Assembly (NCBI GenBank): GCA_017467205.1
Contig: JAFTSQ010000021.1
Location: 1 to 18,017 of the forward strand
From: Clostridia bacterium
GTDB lineage: Bacteria > Bacillota_A > Clostridia > Oscillospirales > CAG-272
Direction of reading: 5' to 3'
Length of the DNA: 18,017 nt
How positions within the stretch are numbered: position 1 is the stretch's first letter; each line of letters starts with the position of its first letter. This document shows, in pieces, positions 14,219 to 18,017 of this stretch. Made by a program: the position numbers and the translations under genes. The notes beneath the pieces were generated by a model that was given only the letters and a program-made list of their open reading frames with translations, ran no database searches and was not told where the DNA came from.

Positions 14219-16071
14219 TGTCCCGGCAAATTGATAATATATCTTCTGTACTTAAATCGGTAAGCAAGCCCGGCAGATACACGGGCGGAGAATACAATAG
14301 CGTCATTAAGGATAAAACGAAAATCCCTTGCCGCTTCGCCTTCTGCTTTCCCGATATCTACGACATCGGAATGTCCAATCTCGGCGTCAGGATACTCTAC
14401 GATGTCTTAAATCGCGATGAGGAGATTTGGTGTGAGCGCGCCTACTCGCCCTGGTGCGATATGCGCGATAAAATGCTCGAATATTCCTTGCCCCTCACCG
14501 CAATAGAGAGCGGCGACAAAATAACCGATTTCGACCTCGTCGCATTTTCCCTACAGTACGAGATGTGCTACACCACAGCGCTTTCTATGATAAGCCTTGC
14601 GGGTATGCCCGTCTGGTCGAAGGATAGGGGAGAGCAGTTTCCCGTCATAATAGGCGGCGGACCGTGCGTCTACAACTCCGAGCCGATAGCCGATTTCTTT
14701 GACCTTATCAACATCGGTGAGGGCGAGGAGGTGCTGCTTGATATATGCCATCTTTATATAAAAATGAAGAAAGCAGGCACTTATACCAAATCAGCCTTTC
14801 TTCGCGAGGCGTCGCATATCGAGGGCGTTTATATCCCCTCACTTTACGAGGTGACCTATAACGAGGACGGAACGATAAAGGAATTTTCTCCGAGGTATCC
14901 CGACGTTCCCGCAAAGGTCAGAAAGCGCATAGTTGCCGACCTCGATAAAGCCCCCTATCCCGATAAGCTCGTGATGCCGTACGTTGAAACGGTGCACGAC
15001 AGAATAGTTCTTGAGGTATATCGCGGATGTATTCGCGGTTGCCGCTTCTGTCAGGCGGGAATGGTTTACCGCCCGATAAGAGAAAAATCTCCCGAAACGC
15101 TTTGCAGTATCGCGAAAAAGCTTTACGAAAGCACGGGATACGACGAAATATCCTTGATATCCCTTTCGATAAGCGACTACTCCTGCCTGCGCGAGCTGAC
15201 GGACGGGCTTCTTTCCTGGACGGATGACGAGCACGTCAGCCTTTCCTTGCCGTCCCTGCGCCTCGATAGCTTCTCCGAGGAGCTGATGCAAAAGATATCC
15301 TCGGTCCGCACCGGCGGTCTTACCTTCGCCCCCGAAGCAGGAACGCAGCGCCTTCGCGACGTTATCAACAAGAACGTCACAGAGGACGACCTTCGCCGTG
15401 CTGTCGGCATAGCCTTTCGCGGCGGAAAGAGCAGCGTTAAGCTTTACTTTATGGACGGCCTTCCCACCGAAACCTACGAGGACATCGAGGGAATTGCCGC
15501 CCTTGCCAAAACCGTAATAGACGAGTATTACGCGCTCCCCAAGGCAGAGCGTCCGCGCGGTGTTGGCGTAACGGTGAGTGTGGCCTGCTTCGTTCCCAAG
15601 CCCTTCACCCCGTTCCAGTGGGAGAAGCAGGACTCCTACGAGATGCTTATCGATAAGCAAGAGCATCTCAAAGGTTGTATAACCGATAAACGCATAAGGT
15701 ACACCTACCACGACGCAAAGGTTTCCTTTATCGAGGCAGTTTTAGCAAGAGGCGACCGCCGCGTCGCACCTGCGATAGCTCTGCTTGCAGAGGAGGGAGC
15801 GCTCCTTGATGCGTGGGACGAGAACTTCGACTACGATAAGTGGATAAATGCCTTTGAGCGCTGTGGCGTTGACCCCGCATTCTACACCACTCGCGGCTTC
15901 GGTCTTGACGAAATACTTCCGTGGGACGTTATAGACTGCGGAGTAACAAAGCAGTATCTGTTGCGTGAGCGAGCACTCGCCTACGAGGGCAAAACGACTC
16001 CGTCCTGTGCTGAAAAGTGCAACGGCTGCGGAGCAAATAAGCTTGGGGGTAAGAACAGATGGTGCAAGTAA
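14218..16071 (+). CDS. TIGR03960 family B12-binding radical SAM protein
   Basis: A 617-residue radical SAM enzyme of unknown reaction, typical of Clostridia. Residues about 36-185 form a cobalamin-binding-like domain (FPDIYDIGMSNLG, then VIIGGGPCVYN and INIGEGEEVL). The radical SAM core begins at YRGCIRGCRFCQAG, with C271, C275 and C278 to bind the 4Fe-4S cluster, and continues with LSLPSLRLDSFSEEL, FAPEAGTQRLRDVINKN and a KPFTPFQW segment. The C-terminus has a further CX3CX2C (C597, C601, C604) and C616. I chose the ATG at 14218, whose A is the last base of the upstream TAA and which has GGAAAG upstream; this matches the family start better than an in-frame ATG at 14149 inside the upstream gene. 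The next gene, its usual partner, overlaps by 13 bases. Confidence 0.95.
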   Translation: MSRQIDNISSVLKSVSKPGRYTGGEYNSVIKDKTKIPCRFAFCFPDIYDIGMSNLGVRILYDVLNRDEEIWCERAYSPWCDMRDKMLEYSLPLTAIESGDKITDFDLVAFSLQYEMCYTTALSMISLAGMPVWSKDRGEQFPVIIGGGPCVYNSEPIADFFDLINIGEGEEVLLDICHLYIKMKKAGTYTKSAFLREASHIEGVYIPSLYEVTYNEDGTIKEFSPRYPDVPAKVRKRIVADLDKAPYPDKLVMPYVETVHDRIVLEVYRGCIRGCRFCQAGMVYRPIREKSPETLCSIAKKLYESTGYDEISLISLSISDYSCLRELTDGLLSWTDDEHVSLSLPSLRLDSFSEELMQKISSVRTGGLTFAPEAGTQRLRDVINKNVTEDDLRRAVGIAFRGGKSSVKLYFMDGLPTETYEDIEGIAALAKTVIDEYYALPKAERPRGVGVTVSVACFVPKPFTPFQWEKQDSYEMLIDKQEHLKGCITDKRIRYTYHDAKVSFIEAVLARGDRRVAPAIALLAEEGALLDAWDENFDYDKWINAFERCGVDPAFYTTRGFGLDEILPWDVIDCGVTKQYLLRERALAYEGKTTPSCAEKCNGCGANKLGGKNRWCK

Positions 16072-16757
16072 ATAACACTCCCATAACCCTTCGCGTCAAG
16101 TTTTCCAAGGTTGGAGCGCTTTCGTATATCTCTCACCTCGACCTCGTTCGCACGATGATGAAAACCGTCGTGCGCGCGCGTCTTCCGCTATATTATACCG
16201 AGGGCTTTAACCCCAAGCCGAAAATGACCTTTGCCGCTCCTCTTTCGATAGGAACGGAGAGCCTGGTCGAGTTTATGGACGTAAGGCTCACCTCCCGCCC
16301 GCCAACCGACGAGCTTTTTGCTCGCCTTTCGGAGAATATGCCGCCCGAGATGAGCCCCGAGCTCGTTTATTATCCCGAAAGCAAGCTTTCGGAGCTCGCG
16401 TGGCTTGCCTATTCGATAGATATAAGAACGGCAAATGCCGACGAGGAACTCGTATCGTCGATAAAGGGCGTGCTTTCCTCTCCCGAGATTGAGATAGAAA
16501 AGCGCACGAAAAAAGGCGATATCACCACGGTAAATATCGCCCCGCTTATTCATTCGCACTCGGTGTCGCTCGATGATGGTGTCGTTCATTTATCCGCCAC
16601 CCTCTCGGCGGACTCGTCCTCCTTTTTGAACCCCGAGCATATTATAAAGGTTCTAAGGCGCGAGTGCGGCGTGCTTTCCGATCCCTGTCTTATAAACGAG
16701 TCGTACTCGATATTAAGGACGGCGGCGTACCGCGCTGACCTTTTGGAATTCTTATAA
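16059..16757 (+). CDS. TIGR03936 / DUF2344 radical SAM-associated protein
   Basis: A 232-residue protein that nearly always accompanies or is fused to TIGR03960 radical SAM proteins; the function of the pair is unknown. Family features are the N-terminal LRVKFSKVGALSYISHLDL, the basic LPLYYTEGFNPKPKMTFAAPLSIGTES block (split here by family-conserved prolines), and the C-terminal INESYSILRTA. The ATG at 16059 lies inside the end of the radical SAM gene behind a GGGGGT site, so translation is coupled. It is the last gene of the rlmB operon. Its final Leu codon overlaps the stop codon of the convergent DUF4363 gene. In many Clostridia an RNase G gene and rplU-rpmA come next; they are absent here. 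Confidence 0.93.
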   Translation: MVQVNNTPITLRVKFSKVGALSYISHLDLVRTMMKTVVRARLPLYYTEGFNPKPKMTFAAPLSIGTESLVEFMDVRLTSRPPTDELFARLSENMPPEMSPELVYYPESKLSELAWLAYSIDIRTANADEELVSSIKGVLSSPEIEIEKRTKKGDITTVNIAPLIHSHSVSLDDGVVHLSATLSADSSSFLNPEHIIKVLRRECGVLSDPCLINESYSILRTAAYRADLLEFL

Positions 16758-17114
16758 TATACTGTCAATATTTATACCGCAAAGCCGCTTTAGGTGCAAA
16801 AGAGCATCAATAAGGCGGCTTTTTGCTTTTTCTGCCTCGTCAGCATCCTTCATTTTTTCGGCGGCGATTACCTCGGAAAAGCTCTTCTCGATATCTCGCA
16901 GGTCCTCGTGGCTGACGGTAAGGCTGATGTATCCCTCGTCGGAGATGAACTCGTCGTAAAGTGCGGTGTAAAACTCCTCTGCCCCCTCGCCGCCCTCTGC
17001 CGATTCAATCCTTTCTATATAAGTGTCAACAATTCCTCGCAGAACAAAGGAATTTATAACCGTCGAGGCGATGAGCGCGATGATAATTCCAAGACTTATA
17101 AATGCGTGCTTCAT
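16752..17114 (-). CDS. DUF4363 family protein, membrane-anchored
   Basis: A 120-residue protein with one N-terminal hydrophobic helix (about 5-24, AFISLGIIIALIASTVINSF) and no lipobox, so an inner-membrane anchor with the rest outside is likely. The remainder is predicted helical and rich in Glu, Asp and Lys, with the SLTVSHEDLRDIEKSFSEV segment and the KSRLIDALLHLKRL end that characterise DUF4363. The family normally follows a DUF421 gene, as here: the ATG at 17114 overlaps the end of that gene by four bases. Function is unknown. The 3' part of the gene carries, on the opposite strand, the terminator of the convergent rlmB operon. Confidence 0.88.
   Translation of the reverse strand: MKHAFISLGIIIALIASTVINSFVLRGIVDTYIERIESAEGGEGAEEFYTALYDEFISDEGYISLTVSHEDLRDIEKSFSEVIAAEKMKDADEAEKAKSRLIDALLHLKRLCGINIDSIL
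16781..16831 (+). terminator. Intrinsic terminator of the rlmB operon, inside the DUF4363 gene
   Basis: AAAGCCGC (16781-16788) pairs with GCGGCTTT (16815-16822). A second small stem, GGTGC with GCATC, lies in the loop. The tract TTTTTGCTTTTT follows. It starts 23 bases after the TIGR03936 stop and lies wholly in the coding sequence of the convergent gene. Confidence 0.75.
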
Positions 17115-17734
17115 AAACTTCTATCCTTCCGTAAAACCGTCACGCCACCCTCGTCGTCAACTCCGAGGAAAAATACCTCAGGCAGCTTGAGCTTTTCTTC
17201 GTCGAGCCGCTTTTTGAGCCATTTTTCATCATATCCCAAGGATTTCAGCGTTTTTTCATTTACCTCTCCGTCGCTTATAAGAACGTGCGTCAGCCCGTCC
17301 TCAAGTATGGATATCTTTCCGTTCGGCTCTATTATCGCGTAGCGGATTTTCGTAATATCGCCAACGCCGTTCTGCCTTGCCGCAGAGAGCAGCTCCTCGA
17401 GCGAAATCCTGTTTTCGTATAGCACGTGCTCCAAAAGTCTACCTTTATATATAATATATATCGCTCTGCCGTCAATAGCTCTTTTAAGGCGAGTGGATTT
17501 GTTCTTGATAAAGGAGAGCAGAACCTCGCAGCAAACTATGAGAACGATAGGAATAACCGCGTTGAGAACGGGTATATCCGGGTCGTCAATGGGGAAGACT
17601 GCTATCTCGGAGATAAGAAAGGTTGAAATAAGCTCCTCAACCTCAAGCTCGCCGAGCTGGCGCTTTCCCGTCATCTTCATCACGAGCGATAAAAATACAT
17701 AGATTATAGCCGTTCTTATGAGAATGGAAGCCAA
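17111..17734 (-). CDS. DUF421 (YetF-like) membrane protein
   Basis: A 207-residue membrane protein of the DUF421 family. The N-terminus has three likely membrane helices (about 3-19, 34-48 and 56-75) with the hallmark KMTGKRQLGELEVEELI between the first two. The soluble C-terminal part contains the family pattern IYKGRLLEHVLYENRISLEELLSAAR and the IRYAIIEPNGKISIL segment. In Bacillus, relatives of this family include spore membrane proteins affecting heat resistance and germination; whether this one does so is inference. The start is a TTG at 17734, because it gives the family N-terminus and a GGAG lies about 13 bases upstream. No in-frame ATG fits. It is cotranscribed with the DUF4363 gene. 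Confidence 0.92.
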   Translation of the reverse strand: MASILIRTAIIYVFLSLVMKMTGKRQLGELEVEELISTFLISEIAVFPIDDPDIPVLNAVIPIVLIVCCEVLLSFIKNKSTRLKRAIDGRAIYIIYKGRLLEHVLYENRISLEELLSAARQNGVGDITKIRYAIIEPNGKISILEDGLTHVLISDGEVNEKTLKSLGYDEKWLKKRLDEEKLKLPEVFFLGVDDEGGVTVLRKDRSL

Positions 17735-17872
17735 TTTTAGAAGGTTCTCCTTTCATAATTTCGTTGGTTTTTATGTATATTTTGCACCAAATCAGCCGAA
17801 ATTATCATTCTGCTTTATGATTATTACCGATTTTTTGAAAAAAGCAAAAAAATGCGAAAAACTTTCAAAAAA
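17735..17872. other. Non-coding AT-rich gap
   Basis: AT-rich intergenic sequence between the divergently transcribed DUF421 gene and the rrn-like promoter. I see the DUF421 ribosome binding site near its left end but no convincing promoter for that gene, and no coding region. Poly-A and poly-T runs just upstream of the 17877 -35 box could act as an UP element. Confidence 0.5.
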
Positions 17873-17887
17873 GGGGTTGACAACCCC
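17873..17887. repeat. Dyad overlapping the -35 box of the rrn-like promoter
   Basis: GGGGTT-GAC-AACCCC is a perfect inverted repeat with six-base arms, and it contains the TTGACA of the downstream promoter. Read on the reverse strand it is followed by six T and so looks like a small intrinsic terminator. Confidence 0.6.
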
Positions 17888-17905
17888 TCGGTGATGATGT
17901 ATAAT
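17877..17905 (+). promoter_or_regulatory. Consensus promoter, probably of an rRNA operon
   Basis: Perfect TTGACA (17877-17882), 17-base spacer, perfect TATAAT (17900-17905). The upstream poly-A/T runs, the GC-rich start region and the leader that follows are what rrn promoters of Firmicutes look like. The product itself is beyond the window. Confidence 0.9.
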
Positions 17906-17911
17906 AGATAG

Positions 17912-18017
17912 GCTGACGCGCGGAGCGCCTCGGCAAATTGATCATTGAAAATTGAACAACACGAAATTTCAAGCACTGAAAAGTGCGAAAGATCTCGTTA
18001 ATAACACTTTGAAAAAA
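17912..18017 (+). ncRNA. Probable rRNA operon leader (cut by the window edge)
   Basis: Downstream of the consensus promoter, ATCATTGAAAATTGAACAAC (17941-17960) closely resembles the conserved TTGAAAACTGAACA-type element found just before 16S and 23S rRNA in Firmicutes. It is followed by a GCACT-GAAA-AGTGC hairpin (17973-17986). No open frame with a ribosome binding site starts here. The 16S gene start is not in the window, so a tRNA or other RNA gene remains possible. Confidence 0.6.

Noticed and set aside
14839..15711. A 290-codon open frame opposite the TIGR03960 gene
   Set aside because: Antisense shadow of a clear radical SAM gene, with no ribosome binding site and no recognisable protein.
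1..18017. CRISPR arrays, insertion sequences, prophage or toxin-antitoxin genes
   Set aside because: No regularly spaced repeats, transposase, integrase, phage structural gene or toxin-antitoxin pair was recognised on either strand.

Overview
The window looks like a chromosomal segment of an endospore-forming, uncultured-type Clostridia (Firmicutes/Bacillota). The grounds are a germination protease gene (gpr), strong AGGAGG-type ribosome binding sites, textbook sigma-A promoters with 17-bp spacers, occasional TTG starts, and clostridial families (DUF512, DUF4364, DUF6472, DUF421/DUF4363, the TIGR03960/TIGR03936 pair). I see no insertion sequence, prophage or CRISPR array. This is mostly housekeeping chromosome with a few unusual items.

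Layout. (1) 1-938, minus strand: rplM-rpsI ribosomal protein operon with a perfect extended -10 promoter and a leader hairpin. (2) 1042-1900, minus strand: a tail-anchored acidic protein coupled to a small DUF6472 cysteine protein, ended by a clear terminator. (3) 1940-6076, plus strand: DUF512 radical-SAM-like protein, then the ribosome-assembly GTPases der and obg, ended by a strong terminator. (4) 6113-7040, minus strand: gpr with a sigma-G-like promoter, reading towards obg. (5) 7128-9603, plus strand: an orphan family-5 substrate-binding lipoprotein, a large hairpin, and a DUF4364 winged-helix protein. (6) 9698-10741, plus strand: a SigH-like sigma factor, a degenerate tRNA-Val(UAC)-like sequence, and a double zinc-ribbon protein, then a terminator. 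(7) 10760-16831, plus strand: a tightly coupled four-gene operon of rlmB, a large membrane protein that appears to be a catalytically degenerate P-type ATPase, the TIGR03960 B12-binding radical SAM protein, and its TIGR03936/DUF2344 partner. Its terminator lies inside the convergent neighbour. (8) 16752-17734, minus strand: DUF421 and DUF4363 membrane proteins. (9) 17877-18017, plus strand: a perfect promoter and leader resembling the start of an rRNA operon; the rRNA itself is outside the window.

How the parts relate. Much of the content serves ribosome production: L13 and S9, Der, Obg, the 23S rRNA methyltransferase RlmB, and a probable rrn promoter. A second theme is sporulation: gpr, a SigH-like sigma factor, and DUF421, a family with spore-membrane members in Bacillus. 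The most unusual object is the pseudo-P-type ATPase at 11675-14218. It keeps the overall order of P1B-ATPase landmarks (CP-containing membrane helix, phosphorylation-site region, nucleotide-binding glycine region, hinge region, final helices). However, DKTGT is replaced by DTEIF and TGD by TRD, and a roughly 260-residue acidic Pro/Glu-rich N-terminal tail has been added.
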